A stretch of 64,000 nt of DNA. Origin: Methylobacterium brachythecii. Lineage in GTDB: Bacteria > Pseudomonadota > Alphaproteobacteria > Rhizobiales > Beijerinckiaceae. The position numbers were made by a program, and so were the translations under genes. Below the pieces are notes generated by a model, which saw only the letters and a program-made list of their open reading frames with translations, was not told the origin of the DNA and searched no databases. Below, piece after piece: positions 1-8,691 of this stretch (position 1 is its first letter; each line of letters opens with the position of its first letter). Location: assembly GCF_014196345.1 (NCBI RefSeq), contig NZ_JACIDN010000004.1, positions 248,001-312,000 on the forward strand, written 5' to 3'.

Positions 1-1948
1 AGAGGTCGATGTCGTTGAAGGCGACGCTGAGCCGCTCGGCATCGAAGCCGCCGATCTCCTCGAACACGGCCTTGCGCATGGCGAGGCAGGCACCGGTGAC
101 CGCAGAGACCTGCTGCGCGACGACCATGCGGGCGAAGTAGCCCGGATCCTCGCGCTCGATGCCGAGATGGCTGTGGCCCGCGATCCCGCCGGCACCGAGC
201 ACCACGCCGCCGTGCTGCAGGGTCCAGTCCGGGTAGAAAAGCTTGGCACCGACCGCCCCGACATGTGGCTCGGCCGCAATCGAGACCAGCTCGCGCAGCC
301 AGCCCGGCTCGACCACCTCGATATCGTTGTTGAGGAACAGCAGAACCTCGCCGCGTGCGGCCCGTGCCCCCTCGTTCGAGAGCTTCGAGAAGTTGAAGGT
401 GCCGGGGCTCGGCACGACCCGCACGCGGGGATCGTCGGCATAATGGGCGAACAGGGCCGCCGTCTCGGGCTCCACGCTGCCATTGTCCACGATCACGGCC
501 TCGATCGCGGCGTAGTCGGTCTTGGTGAGCAGCCCGTCGAGGGCAACGGAGAGCAGCTCCGCCCGGTCGCGGGTCGGGATCACCACCGAGACCAGCGGCG
601 CGGGCTCGGGCAGGGCACGGATCATGCGGTTGAAGCCGGCCGGCCCTCGCTCGGCCCGGTGGCGCCATCCGCGCCGGGCGATGGTCTCGTCGAGCGCGCG
701 CAGCCGCGTCGCCTCCGCCGTGGCCAGGGCCGCATCCGAGAAGGTGCCGGAGCCGATCGCCGCGCGCCAGTGATAGAGCACCTTCGGGATGTGCAGGACG
801 CGGTCCGGCGCCAGGTCGTCGGCGATCCGCATCAGCAGGTCGTGGTCCTGGCTGCCCTCGAAGCCGGCGCGCAGGCCGCCGACGCGCCGGATCAGATCGG
901 TGCGGATCACCGTGAGGTGGTTCAGGTAGTTCTGAGCGAGCAGCAGCTCGGGATTCCAGTCCGGCTTGAAATGCGGCTCGAAGCGCTTGCCCTTGGCGTC
1001 GACCTTGTCCTCGTCGGAATAGATCAGATCGAGTTCGGGATCGGCGACGATCGCGCGGGCGACTTCCCAGAGGGCGTTTTCCGGCAGCAGGTCGTCGTGG
1101 TCGAGCAAGGCGCAGAACGAACCGGTCGCGCGTTCCAGGGCGCTGTTCGTGGCGCGTGAGATGTGGCCGTTCTCGCCCCGCCGGATCAGCGTGATGCGGG
1201 GCTCGGCGGCGGCGGCGCGGTCGAGCACGGCCGCCACGCCCGCCCGGGTCGACGCGTCGTCGGCGATGCAGAGCTGCCAATGCGGGTAGAGCTGGCTCCG
1301 TACCGAGGCGATCGCCTTCTCCAACACGCCCGGATCGGGGTTGTAGACCGGCATCAGGATCGAGAGGGCCGGCGGCGTGGACCAGCCCGCCATTTCGGCC
1401 TTCATGCGGTCGCGGTCGGCCGCCGTCACCGTGTCGAAGCGGGCGATCCAGTCGTCGTAGCCGGCGAGCGCGCGCGGCTGGACCGCCGCCTCCAGCCGGT
1501 ACTTCGCCCTCAGCCGCTTTCGCACCAGCCGCCACAGGCCGGCCTCGGCGACGAGATGGGGCCGCCGCATCAGCCCCGTGGCGATGAGGCCGCCGAGTTG
1601 GGGCTCGGCGAGTTCGAGGTTCGTCAGCGGCGGCAGGACGTCGTCGAAGGTCGGCGCGAGTTCGAGGTGCCGCACGGTCTTCGGCAGCAGCCCGGTCCAG
1701 CTGAAGCGGCCGTTGCCGTCCGCCGAGAGCGCGAGCTGCGGCTTGTAGCTGCCCTCGCTGAGCCCGGCGCTGAGCGTCACCCGGCTGAAGGCGGCACTGG
1801 TCGGGTCGAGGAAGCTCACGCGCACGAAGCGCAGGCCGAGACCCTGGCCGTCGAGGCCGATGATGAGGCGCAGGCCGCTGCCCTCGACGGGCAGCGTGAC
1901 CGGGGGCAGGCCGCGGCGGATCAGGCGCGCCGTATCGGGGAGGGTCAT
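1..1948 (-). CDS. Two-domain family 2 glycosyltransferase (3' end outside window)
   Basis: The frame opens at an ATG at 1948 and is still open at base 1, so at least 649 residues are present and the C-terminus is missing. An N-terminal stretch of about 185 residues without a recognised fold precedes a first GT2 domain near residue 190 (LSILMPVYNPDPG, then ADDAST and LLDHDDLLPENAL). A second GT2 domain starts near residue 453 (VSVVIPTRDRAELL, VDNGS, LLFLNNDIEV). Tandem GT2 domains of this sort are typical of enzymes that build O-antigen, rhamnan or capsule chains from nucleotide sugars at the cytoplasmic face. It starts 1 nt after the stop of the upstream methyltransferase, so the two are probably translated from one mRNA. 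The sugar and acceptor cannot be read from the sequence. Confidence 0.88.
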   Translation of the reverse strand, partial: MTLPDTARLIRRGLPPVTLPVEGSGLRLIIGLDGQGLGLRFVRVSFLDPTSAAFSRVTLSAGLSEGSYKPQLALSADGNGRFSWTGLLPKTVRHLELAPTFDDVLPPLTNLELAEPQLGGLIATGLMRRPHLVAEAGLWRLVRKRLRAKYRLEAAVQPRALAGYDDWIARFDTVTAADRDRMKAEMAGWSTPPALSILMPVYNPDPGVLEKAIASVRSQLYPHWQLCIADDASTRAGVAAVLDRAAAAEPRITLIRRGENGHISRATNSALERATGSFCALLDHDDLLPENALWEVARAIVADPELDLIYSDEDKVDAKGKRFEPHFKPDWNPELLLAQNYLNHLTVIRTDLIRRVGGLRAGFEGSQDHDLLMRIADDLAPDRVLHIPKVLYHWRAAIGSGTFSDAALATAEATRLRALDETIARRGWRHRAERGPAGFNRMIRALPEPAPLVSVVIPTRDRAELLSVALDGLLTKTDYAAIEAVIVDNGSVEPETAALFAHYADDPRVRVVPSPGTFNFSKLSNEGARAARGEVLLFLNNDIEVVEPGWLRELVSIAAEPHVGAVGAKLFYPDWTLQHGGVVLGAGGIAGHSHLGIEREDPGYFARMVVAQQVSAVTGACLAMRKAVFEEIGGFDAERLSVAFNDIDL

Positions 1949-1949
1949 G

Positions 1950-2855
1950 TCAGGCGTGCGAATAGGCGAGATCGTAGGCGTCGCCCGCCTCGGCGTCCCA
2001 GGCGACCCGCGCCGGGCCGGTCTTCTCGACGAGGCAGGCCGTGGCGAGGAACGCCTGTTCGTGCTCGATATCCACCGTGGATCCTCCCCCGGCGAAGACC
2101 GGCACCGTCATGGCCTGGATGTCGTAGCCCGTCCCGATCACGGAAAACCCCGTATGGCTGCTGAACAATCCGCGCCAGCCGTTCTCGGAGAAGCGCCAGA
2201 AATCCCAGGGCTCTTCGTGCAGAGGCCACATCGGGTGCGACTGGATGTAGGCGAGGCCGCCGACGGGCATCACCGCGTTCATCTCCAGGGCGACCTTCCA
2301 GGGCATCAGCAGATGTTCGAACACCGAGACGGAAAACACGTAGTCGAAAGGCCCCTCGACGTGGCGCGACAGGTGGTGCGCATCGCCGACCACGTCGACG
2401 TTCGGTCCCTCCTTCACGTCCAGGCCGCGATAGTCGATCGTGGGCGGAAACAGTCCCCGGTACGAATGGCCGCTGCGCGCCCGCGAACCGATCTCGAGAA
2501 GCGGTCCCGGCGCGGCGGCGACGCGCGCGCGGAACTGGTCGAGCAACTCCCACATCGAGCGCCGGCCCTGGGGCAGCGCGGCGGCGTCTCTCGGGCCAGT
2601 CACGCGTCCGCCGGGCCAGCGTAGGCTGAGGTTCCCGTCCGGCACGGTCGGCTCCTCCGTCGCCGCGGCGAGGCGGAAACCCCAACTGCGCGCGCGCTCG
2701 CCGAACAGCGTCACGAGATCGCTTCGCGGCGACCGGGCGGCGCATGTCGCGAGCTTGGTCTTGCCGAGATAGAGGCTCGGCAGCCGTCCGTCGGTCCAGC
2801 CGGTGACGACGATGCATCCACGCACGATGGCGAACGTGTCGATTGCGTAGCGCAT
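1950..2855 (-). CDS. Class I SAM-dependent methyltransferase, polysaccharide-associated
   Basis: The predicted product has 301 residues. I chose the ATG at 2855 because GGAGCAGG lies directly upstream; the frame stays open further upstream without a better site. The first 100 or so residues do not resemble a known fold to me. The second half is a Rossmann-type methyltransferase of the Methyltransf_11 kind: LLEIGSRARSG (motif I, SAM loop), YRGLDVKEGPNVD (motif II acid) and FDYVFSVSVFEHLLMPWK, the usual motif of methyltransferases encoded beside glycosyltransferases. It sits 1 nt upstream of the GT2 gene. A role in methylating or capping a surface glycan is inference from that context. Confidence 0.85.
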   Translation of the reverse strand: MRYAIDTFAIVRGCIVVTGWTDGRLPSLYLGKTKLATCAARSPRSDLVTLFGERARSWGFRLAAATEEPTVPDGNLSLRWPGGRVTGPRDAAALPQGRRSMWELLDQFRARVAAAPGPLLEIGSRARSGHSYRGLFPPTIDYRGLDVKEGPNVDVVGDAHHLSRHVEGPFDYVFSVSVFEHLLMPWKVALEMNAVMPVGGLAYIQSHPMWPLHEEPWDFWRFSENGWRGLFSSHTGFSVIGTGYDIQAMTVPVFAGGGSTVDIEHEQAFLATACLVEKTGPARVAWDAEAGDAYDLAYSHA

Positions 2856-2996
2856 CCTGCTCCTTCCCGAACCGCCGCCAGATAGCCGGACTCGTCGGGT
2901 CGGATCAATTTCGGCGGATAGGGCAGCGTGAATTGGCCGCCTCCCCTCTCCCGCGATGCGCCCCATTTACCCTGCGCCATCGCGGAGAAAAGGCTC

Positions 2997-3902
2997 ATGC
3001 CCATCGACCGACGAACGTTGCTGGCCGCCGGCGCTCTCGCGCCGCTCCTCGGCCGAACTTCCTCGGCCGAGGAGCCGCTGCTGCTGCGAAAAATCCCCTC
3101 CTCCGGCGAGGCGCTGCCGGCCATCGGCATCGGCACCTCGCGCCGCTACGAGGTGGAGCCCACACCCGAAAAGATCGCGCCTCTGCGCGAGGCGGTGGAG
3201 CGCTTCGTGGCCTTGGGCGGTCGGGTGATCGACACGGCACCGAGTTACGGCACGGCCGAGGACGTGCTCGGCCAGATACTTCCGGAGGGCGGCCTTCGCG
3301 AAAAAGTGTTCCTGGCCAGCAAGGTGTCCGAGCGCGGCAAGGGCGCCGGACTCACCCAGATCGAGCGCTCGTTCCAACGCATGAAGACCGATCGCATCGA
3401 CCTAGTCGCGGTCCACAACCTCATCGACATCAATACCAATCTCGCGATCCTGCGGGAGCTCAAGCGCCAAGGCCGCATCCGCTACGTCGGCGTCACGGTC
3501 TGGGTCGATGGCCAATATCCCGACCTCGAAGCGGTGATGAAGCGCGAGACGCTGGACTTCATTCAGGTGAACTACGCCATCGACAGTCGGCTCGCCGCCG
3601 AGCGCATCCTGCCGCTGGCCCGGGACCGCGGCATGGCGGTGATGATCAACGTGCCGTTCGGTCGCGACAGGCTGTTCGGCGCGGTGAAGGGCAAGCCGAT
3701 CCCCGACTGGGCGGCGGCCTTCGGTTGCGCGAACTGGGCGCAGTTCTTCCTGAAATACGTGATCGCCGACGAGGCGGTGACCTGTCCGATCCCCGGCATG
3801 GCCAAGGCGGCCTATGTCGAGGAAAACGTCGGCGCCGCGCGAGGACGCCTGCCTGATGCCAGCGAACGCAAGAAGATGGAGGCCTTCATCGATGCCGTTT
3901 GA
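2997..3902 (+). CDS. Aldo/keto reductase with Tat-type signal peptide
   Basis: This is a 301-residue aldo/keto reductase. The N-terminus MPIDRRTLLAAGALAPLLG has a twin arginine, a hydrophobic core and a likely cleavage site after about residue 24, so export of a folded, cofactor-loaded enzyme to the periplasm is likely. The AKR tetrad is visible: Asp79 and Tyr84 in VIDTAPSYGTAEDVLG, Lys109 in FLASKVSERGKG and His140 in DLVAVHNL. I chose the ATG at 2997 because the signal peptide begins there and GAGAAAAGG precedes it. The next gene overlaps its last 11 nt, which points to translational coupling. The substrate is unknown. Secreted AKRs of this type are a recurrent family in Proteobacteria. Confidence 0.88.
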   Translation: MPIDRRTLLAAGALAPLLGRTSSAEEPLLLRKIPSSGEALPAIGIGTSRRYEVEPTPEKIAPLREAVERFVALGGRVIDTAPSYGTAEDVLGQILPEGGLREKVFLASKVSERGKGAGLTQIERSFQRMKTDRIDLVAVHNLIDINTNLAILRELKRQGRIRYVGVTVWVDGQYPDLEAVMKRETLDFIQVNYAIDSRLAAERILPLARDRGMAVMINVPFGRDRLFGAVKGKPIPDWAAAFGCANWAQFFLKYVIADEAVTCPIPGMAKAAYVEENVGAARGRLPDASERKKMEAFIDAV

Positions 3903-4617
3903 TTCCTTTCGGATTTTTTCGCGGGTGGCTGCCCTCGCGGCGCTGGCGGTGGTGGCAGTGACGCCGGTGATGGCCGAGCCAAGTCCCAAGAAAATCGGGA
4001 TCATCGGGGCCGGCAAGATCGGCAGCACCTTCGGCACGCTCTGGGTGAAGGCGGGCTACGACGTGCTCTTCGCCTCGCGCCACCCGGAGGAGTTGAAGCC
4101 ACTCGTGGAACAGCTGGGACCGAAGGCACATGCCGGCACGCCGGCCGAGGCCTTGGCCTATGGCGACGCGGTGTTCCTGGCGGTGCCCTACAAGGCCTAT
4201 CCCGAATTTGGGAAGGAAAACGCGGCCGCGCTCAAGGGCAAGATCGTGATCGACGCCGGCAACGCCACGGCCGCCCGCGACGGCGCCGAGTTGCGCGACG
4301 AGGTCGACAAGAACGGCATCGGCGTGACGTCGCAGAAGTATCTGCCCGGCGCCCGGATCGCGCGGGCCTTCAACGCGGTGAACTTCAAGGTCTTCGAGAA
4401 GAATGCCGGCCGGCCCGAACCGCGCATGGCGATCCCGATTGCCGGCGACGATCCGAAGGCGATCGAGACCGCGCGCACCCTCGTCAGCGATGCCGGCTTC
4501 GACCCGGTGGTGGTCGGCGAGCTCGAGGCTGCGAAGAAATTCCAGATGGGGCAGCCCGGCTTCGGGCTCGAACTCACCACGCCGGAGCTAAGGGAGAAGC
4601 TTGGGGTCAAGCCTTGA
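3892..4617 (+). CDS. Secreted NADP-binding oxidoreductase (F420H2:NADP oxidoreductase-like fold)
   Basis: The product has 241 residues. Residues 1 to about 29 (FSRVAALAALAVVAVTPVMA) are a clear Sec signal peptide. The mature part begins KKIGIIGAGKIGSTFGTLW, a dinucleotide-binding Rossmann loop; FASRHPEEL is the kind of segment that binds the NADP 2'-phosphate. The family includes archaeal F420H2:NADP oxidoreductases and many 'NADPH-dependent F420 reductase' annotations in organisms without F420, so the cofactor partner is uncertain. The ATG at 3892 lies inside the last 11 nt of the upstream exported aldo/keto reductase gene. Two coupled genes for nicotinamide enzymes that both carry export signals is odd, because NADP(H) is not normally periplasmic. 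Confidence 0.82.
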   Translation: MPFDSFRIFSRVAALAALAVVAVTPVMAEPSPKKIGIIGAGKIGSTFGTLWVKAGYDVLFASRHPEELKPLVEQLGPKAHAGTPAEALAYGDAVFLAVPYKAYPEFGKENAAALKGKIVIDAGNATAARDGAELRDEVDKNGIGVTSQKYLPGARIARAFNAVNFKVFEKNAGRPEPRMAIPIAGDDPKAIETARTLVSDAGFDPVVVGELEAAKKFQMGQPGFGLELTTPELREKLGVKP

Positions 4618-4628
4618 GCGAGGTGAGA

Positions 4629-4734
4629 GTCATCCGGCATTCCGGGGCTCGCTGGAGGCGAGAACCCGGAATCCATGATCGACCGTTGCGCCCAGTCATG
4701 GATTGCGGATTCCGCTACGCGGCCCCGAAATGAC
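4629..4734. repeat. Intergenic imperfect palindrome (CATTCCGGGGC...TCCATGA type)
   Basis: Two imperfect inverted arms of about 40 nt face each other: CATTCCGGGG...GGAATCCATGA at 4638-4677 and TCATGGATT...GGCCCCGAAATGAC at 4696-4734, separated by about 18 nt. Such extragenic palindromes are common in alphaproteobacterial genomes. The right arm contains the proposed ATG of the downstream transporter at 4730. Confidence 0.75.
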
Positions 4735-6088
4735 GAGAGAGGAAGTTAGCCGTCAGCCGGCGCACCGGCCCCTCCTGGCGCGCCTGGTCGACCTCCGGCC
4801 CAGCGAAGGGCCAGCGCTGGCCTGGTCCTGGGCCTACATCTTCGCGATCTTGGCGAGCTACTACGTGCTGCGCCCGATCCGCGACCAGATGGGGATCGCT
4901 GGGGGACTGGAGAACCTGCCCTGGCTGTTCCTGGCCACGCTGATCGGCATGCTGGCGTTGAACCTACCCTTCGCCTGGCTGGTGAAAAGCCTGCCCCGGG
5001 CCCGGTTCGTCCCCCTCACCTATCGATTTTTTGCCGGCAACATTCTTTTGTTCGCCGTGGCAATCTTCCTGTCCGATCAGGAGTCTCTGGTCTGGATCGG
5101 TCGGGTGTTCTTCGTCTGGCTGTCGATCTTCAACCTCTTCGTGGTCTCGATCTTCTGGGCCACCATCGTCGACGTGTTCTCCACCGAGCAGGGCAAGCGC
5201 CTGTTCGGCTTCATCGCGGCCGGAGCGACGCTCGGCGCGATCTCGGGCTCGGCGGTGACGGCGACGCTCGCGAGCCATGTCCCGACCTGGGCACTGCTCG
5301 TCGCCGCCGCTCTCCTCCTGGAAGTGGCCGTCTTCGCCATGCGCGGGCTGGCGCGGCTGTCGGAGCGGCTGCACGAGGTGCCGGGCGAACGCGCCACCGA
5401 GACCATCGGCGGCAGCACGCTCGCAGGGATCAGGCGCACCTTCGCCTCGCCCTACTTGCTGAACATCGCGCTGTTCCTGCTGCTGTTCTCGGTCACCTCG
5501 ACCTTCCTGTATTTCGAGCAGGCCGGCATCGCCAAGCGCAGCTTCCCCGACAGGGCGGCCCAGACGGCGTTCTTCGCCAGCGTCGATCTCGCCGTGAACG
5601 TGCTGACGCTCGTCATCCAGTTCTTCGTCACCGGGCGGATCATCAAGGCGATCGGCGTTGGGCCGACGCTCGCCCTGCTGCCGGCGGCGAGCGTTCTGGG
5701 CTTCGCGGCGCTCGCGGTCTCGCCGAGCCTCGTCGCGATCGTCGGCTTCCAGGTGTTGCGCAGAGCCGGCAACTTCGCCATCGCCCGGCCGGTGCGCGAG
5801 GTGCTGTTCACGGTCGTCCCGCGGGACGACCGCTACAAGGCCAAGGCCTTCATCGACACCGTGGCTTATCGCACCGGCGACCAGATCGGCGCCTGGTCCT
5901 ATGCCGGCATCGGCGCGCTCGGCCTCGCCGGGACCTGGGCGGCGATCCTGGCGGTGCCGCTCTCGATCGCCTGGCTCGTCAATGCACTCTGGCTCGGCCG
6001 GGCGCAGCGCCAGCGCGAGGCTGAGATCAGCGTTGAAACGGATACAGAAACTGCCGCCAGTAGCCGCGCGGCACTGGGTGTCCCTTGA
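4730..6088 (+). CDS. MFS/NTT-like multi-spanning membrane carrier
   Basis: The product has 452 residues and about 11 to 12 hydrophobic segments. The motif ASYYVLRPIRDQMG near residue 40 matches a family of MFS-type proteins related to the ATP:ADP (NTT) translocases of Chlamydia and Rickettsia, which occur singly in many free-living Proteobacteria with no proven substrate. A second block, VDVFSTEQGKRLFGFIAAGATLGAISG, is the conserved loop between helices 4 and 5. The ATG at 4730 is the best in-frame candidate, but it lies in a palindromic repeat with no good ribosome-binding site. A TTG at 4703 in the same frame is possible. Its 3' end overlaps the convergent desaturase gene by 62 nt. Confidence 0.8.
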   Translation: MTREEVSRQPAHRPLLARLVDLRPSEGPALAWSWAYIFAILASYYVLRPIRDQMGIAGGLENLPWLFLATLIGMLALNLPFAWLVKSLPRARFVPLTYRFFAGNILLFAVAIFLSDQESLVWIGRVFFVWLSIFNLFVVSIFWATIVDVFSTEQGKRLFGFIAAGATLGAISGSAVTATLASHVPTWALLVAAALLLEVAVFAMRGLARLSERLHEVPGERATETIGGSTLAGIRRTFASPYLLNIALFLLLFSVTSTFLYFEQAGIAKRSFPDRAAQTAFFASVDLAVNVLTLVIQFFVTGRIIKAIGVGPTLALLPAASVLGFAALAVSPSLVAIVGFQVLRRAGNFAIARPVREVLFTVVPRDDRYKAKAFIDTVAYRTGDQIGAWSYAGIGALGLAGTWAAILAVPLSIAWLVNALWLGRAQRQREAEISVETDTETAASSRAALGVP

Positions 6089-7157
6089 TGCCGTAGCCCT
6101 TGGGCCAGCGTCCCTCGGGCATGTGATGGGTCCCGAAGATCTTGTCGATCACCGGGAAGTGGATCGCGAAGTTCACGTCGATCGCCTCGCGTTCTTCGCC
6201 ATGGTGCCAATGGTGGAAGCGCGGCACCACGACCAGCTTCTCGAGCCAGCCGAAGCTCCCCGAGACGTTGGCGTGGATGAAGGCCGAGTAGACGTAGACG
6301 ATCAGGATGTAGGCCTGGATCGCGGATTCCTCGAAGCCGAGCACGAACATCGGCGTCGCGGTCAGCGCGCGTAGCACCACGATCTCGACGAAATGCATCC
6401 GCGCCCCGGCGATCCAGTCGAGCGACTTCGCCGAGTGGTGCACCGAATGGAAGCGCCAGAGCGCCGGGATGCGATGGAACATCCGGTGGACCCAGTACTG
6501 CACCAGATCCGTGAACAGCATGATCAGGAGAAGCTGCACCAGCCAGGGCAGGCCGCCGAAGAAGCCCTGGATCGTGCCGAGATCGGTGTTCTCCTTCATG
6601 AAGCGCGAGGGCGCGAGCGTCAGGAAGGTCAGCACCTGCACCAGCAGCGATGAGACGAAGTAGTAGAACAGGTCCTCGCGCCATTCCTCGCGCAGCAGCA
6701 CCTGGTCGCGGTTGCGCGGAAACAGCCGTTCCAGGGGCACGAACAGAAAGCCCATGAACAGCACGTTGAGCACGAAGAAATCGAGCCCGAGGAAGGCGCC
6801 TTCGAGCTTGAACGAGGCATGGGTCGGCAGGCTGCCGATGAAGGAGGCGAGCAGCGTCGCGGCCATCGCCGTGAAGCCGAGCGTCTTGTCGGGCCGCAGG
6901 GCGAGGCTCAGTGCCGAGAGGACGTAGCCGGTGATCAGCACCAGGTAGAGGAACGGCCGGAACAGCGCGCTGTCGCGGACCATCGCCAGTTCGGGCGTGG
7001 TCAGCAGATCGGGATTGCGCAGGGCCACCACCATCAGGGTGGCGGTGACGGCACAGAGCAGCGCCGCCGATCCGGAGAGCCAGCCCGACCCGAACGGCCG
7101 TTCGGAGCGCGGTTGCTCGAGCTCGGCCACGAGGTTCGACAGGTAGGTTTTCAGCAC
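6027..7157 (-). CDS. Sterol desaturase / fatty acid hydroxylase family membrane protein
   Basis: The product has 376 residues and several transmembrane segments. The di-iron histidine clusters of the fatty acid hydroxylase superfamily are present: HRMFH near residue 223, HSVHH near 238 and HHWHH near 315. The active site should therefore be intact and lie at the cytoplasmic membrane face. I chose the GTG at 7157 because GGGGAGG lies about 6 nt upstream; ATG codons at 7202 and 7196 lack any such site. Likely substrates are membrane lipids such as carotenoids, hopanoids or fatty acyl chains, but the sequence does not say which. Its last 62 nt overlap the 3' end of the convergent transporter gene. 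Confidence 0.88.
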   Translation of the reverse strand: MLKTYLSNLVAELEQPRSERPFGSGWLSGSAALLCAVTATLMVVALRNPDLLTTPELAMVRDSALFRPFLYLVLITGYVLSALSLALRPDKTLGFTAMAATLLASFIGSLPTHASFKLEGAFLGLDFFVLNVLFMGFLFVPLERLFPRNRDQVLLREEWREDLFYYFVSSLLVQVLTFLTLAPSRFMKENTDLGTIQGFFGGLPWLVQLLLIMLFTDLVQYWVHRMFHRIPALWRFHSVHHSAKSLDWIAGARMHFVEIVVLRALTATPMFVLGFEESAIQAYILIVYVYSAFIHANVSGSFGWLEKLVVVPRFHHWHHGEEREAIDVNFAIHFPVIDKIFGTHHMPEGRWPKGYGIKGHPVPRGYWRQFLYPFQR

Positions 7158-7401
7158 GGCGCCCTCCCCTGGCCCGGAGCATCGGGCCGCCGTCATCCGC
7201 AAAGTTCGGCGAAGCGAGTGTCGGGGTGGAATCGGGCGGTTCGTGGGCTTCGGCGACGGTCACGGCGAGCCACTGTGCGCACTCGCGAAGCGCAACGTCC
7301 GATCGGCATTTTAGCATTTGTCTGAGACGGATCACGGATGCGTGATTATTGCTAACGAATCAATTCAAATCAGTTCAATTGAAAATAAACTGGATAGGAT
7401 A

Positions 7402-7563
7402 ATGTCGAATAAGGCGAAATCACAGATAAAAAAGAGCATGGATCTGTGCGACGAAGCTAGAAGTGAAATCGAAAGCAGCTGCTCGTTTCGACTAAGGGTG
7501 TTGTTCGACATGATCATGATCGAACTGGCCTTGGAGCTGGTGAGGCATTGTCGTTCGGAGTGA
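7402..7563 (+). CDS. Small AT-rich hypothetical protein
   Basis: This is a 53-codon frame starting at an ATG preceded by GGATAGGATA. The base composition is clearly lower in GC than its neighbours and it uses A/T-ending codons, which suggests a recent arrival or an orphan. The product is predicted helical and charged (MSNKAKSQIKKSMDLCDEAR), then ends in a hydrophobic stretch (LFDMIMIELALELV). I do not recognise a family. The frame is open upstream to 7318, so a longer product from a GTG or TTG cannot be excluded. Confidence 0.35.
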   Translation: MSNKAKSQIKKSMDLCDEARSEIESSCSFRLRVLFDMIMIELALELVRHCRSE

Positions 7564-7616
7564 GTTTATCGAACTACAGATCGTTTCAGCCTGATCGTCC
7601 CCGCTCGGCGTGAACG

Positions 7617-7652
7617 GCACAGCGGTCCCGCGTCTCGGCGGGGCCGCTGTGC
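7617..7652. terminator. Strong 14-bp hairpin, possible terminator
   Basis: GCACAGCGGTCCCG (7617-7630) pairs with CGGGGCCGCTGTGC (7639-7652) with one G-U wobble around an 8-nt loop. It follows the small ORF ending at 7563 and precedes the Crp-family gene. No T tract follows on either strand, so termination is only a suggestion. Confidence 0.5.
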
Positions 7653-7818
7653 CGCGTGCGGCTGCGCGATGTCGATGATCTCGCCCGACCGGATTCGGGC
7701 TTTCGACTAATGTCCAGATTGCCCTGTCAATCCTTCGGGGTACCATCACGGTATTCCGAAGCGTCTATTGTCGCGCGTCAAAATATTCGTACGGGAGGAT
7801 TTTTTAGGAGATTGCGCC

Positions 7819-8607
7819 ATGAAAATGATCGCGGAAGCGGGTCTGTATCCGGTGTTGGAAACGGCGGGCGACATGCTCGTCAGGCGTCTCGGCGCGGTCG
7901 CAGACCTTACGGCGGGCGAAGTCCAGGCACTGCATCGGCTGAGCGGCGACTTCATCGCGGTCAAGGCGCTGCAGGACATCCGCTTGGAGGGAGACGAGAA
8001 TCCTTGCCTGTACTTCCTGGCCAGGGGCTGGATCACCAGCAGCATCTGCCTCGCGAACGGGAAACGTCAGGTCGTCGCGGTCCATGTCGACGGCGAACTC
8101 ATAGGGGCGTCGAGCCTGCCCTTCCTGCACGCCGTCGATACGCTGACTCCGCTGACGGATTGCCTGATCAGCCTGATCCCGTCTGCCCAGCTCGGCGCGA
8201 TCTTCGCTGAGCAGCCGCGCCTGGGCGGTTTTTTCTTCGTGGCGGCTCAACGCAAGCGCGTCGCCCTCATGGACAACCTGCTGATGCTGGGCCGGCTCAG
8301 TGCCAGGCAGGGTTTCGCCGCGTTTCTCCTGACGCTGTTCGATCGCAAGGCGGGATCGCCCGAGGCCGGACGCCAGTCGATCTACATTCCGATGAATCAG
8401 GACCAGTTTTCCGACGTCCTCGGCATCAGCGCGATGCATGTCAGCCGCACGATCAAGTCCCTCGAGCTGGACGGGTACATCACGCGGACGGGCCGGACCT
8501 TCCATTTCGTCGACCTGCCGAGGCTCAGGAAATTCGCCAGGATGCCCGAGCGATCGATCAATCGGCGACTGAGCTGGCTCCCGCACCCCGAGGCCGGCCG
8601 CGCCTGA
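7819..8607 (+). CDS. Crp/Fnr-family transcriptional regulator
   Basis: The product has 262 residues. An N-terminal cyclic-nucleotide-binding-like beta domain (LYFLARGWITSSICLANGKRQ, then VDGELIGASSLPF) is joined by a long helix to a C-terminal winged helix-turn-helix, IPMNQDQFSDVLGISAMHVSRTIKSLE, near residues 190-220. The FNR cysteine cluster is missing, so an oxygen-labile iron-sulfur sensor is unlikely; the cAMP phosphate-binding arginine is not obvious either. The ATG at 7819 has AGGAG 8 nt upstream. It lies just before the sigma-54 promoter of the ABC/amidase operon on the same strand. Whether it controls that operon is unknown; many alphaproteobacterial genomes carry dozens of such regulators. 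Confidence 0.85.
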   Translation: MKMIAEAGLYPVLETAGDMLVRRLGAVADLTAGEVQALHRLSGDFIAVKALQDIRLEGDENPCLYFLARGWITSSICLANGKRQVVAVHVDGELIGASSLPFLHAVDTLTPLTDCLISLIPSAQLGAIFAEQPRLGGFFFVAAQRKRVALMDNLLMLGRLSARQGFAAFLLTLFDRKAGSPEAGRQSIYIPMNQDQFSDVLGISAMHVSRTIKSLELDGYITRTGRTFHFVDLPRLRKFARMPERSINRRLSWLPHPEAGRA

Positions 8608-8647
8608 GGCCGAGGCAGCGTACCGGCCTTCCAAATTCTGTATGCAC

Positions 8648-8664
8648 TTGGCCCGAGGCTTGCT
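8648..8664 (+). promoter_or_regulatory. Sigma-54 (RpoN) promoter of the ABC transporter/amidase operon
   Basis: TTGGCCCGAGGCTTGCT matches the sigma-54 consensus YTGGCACG-N4-TTGCW at all but one position. The invariant GG (8650-8651) and GC (8662-8663) have the required 12-nt spacing. Transcription would start near 8675, leaving a short leader with the ribosome-binding site GAGGAG before the ATG at 8692. I did not see a convincing upstream NtrC dyad; an activator site could lie inside the Crp-family gene. Confidence 0.72.
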
Positions 8665-8691
8665 GCGTGCTGCTCCGTAAGAGGAGTCGGC

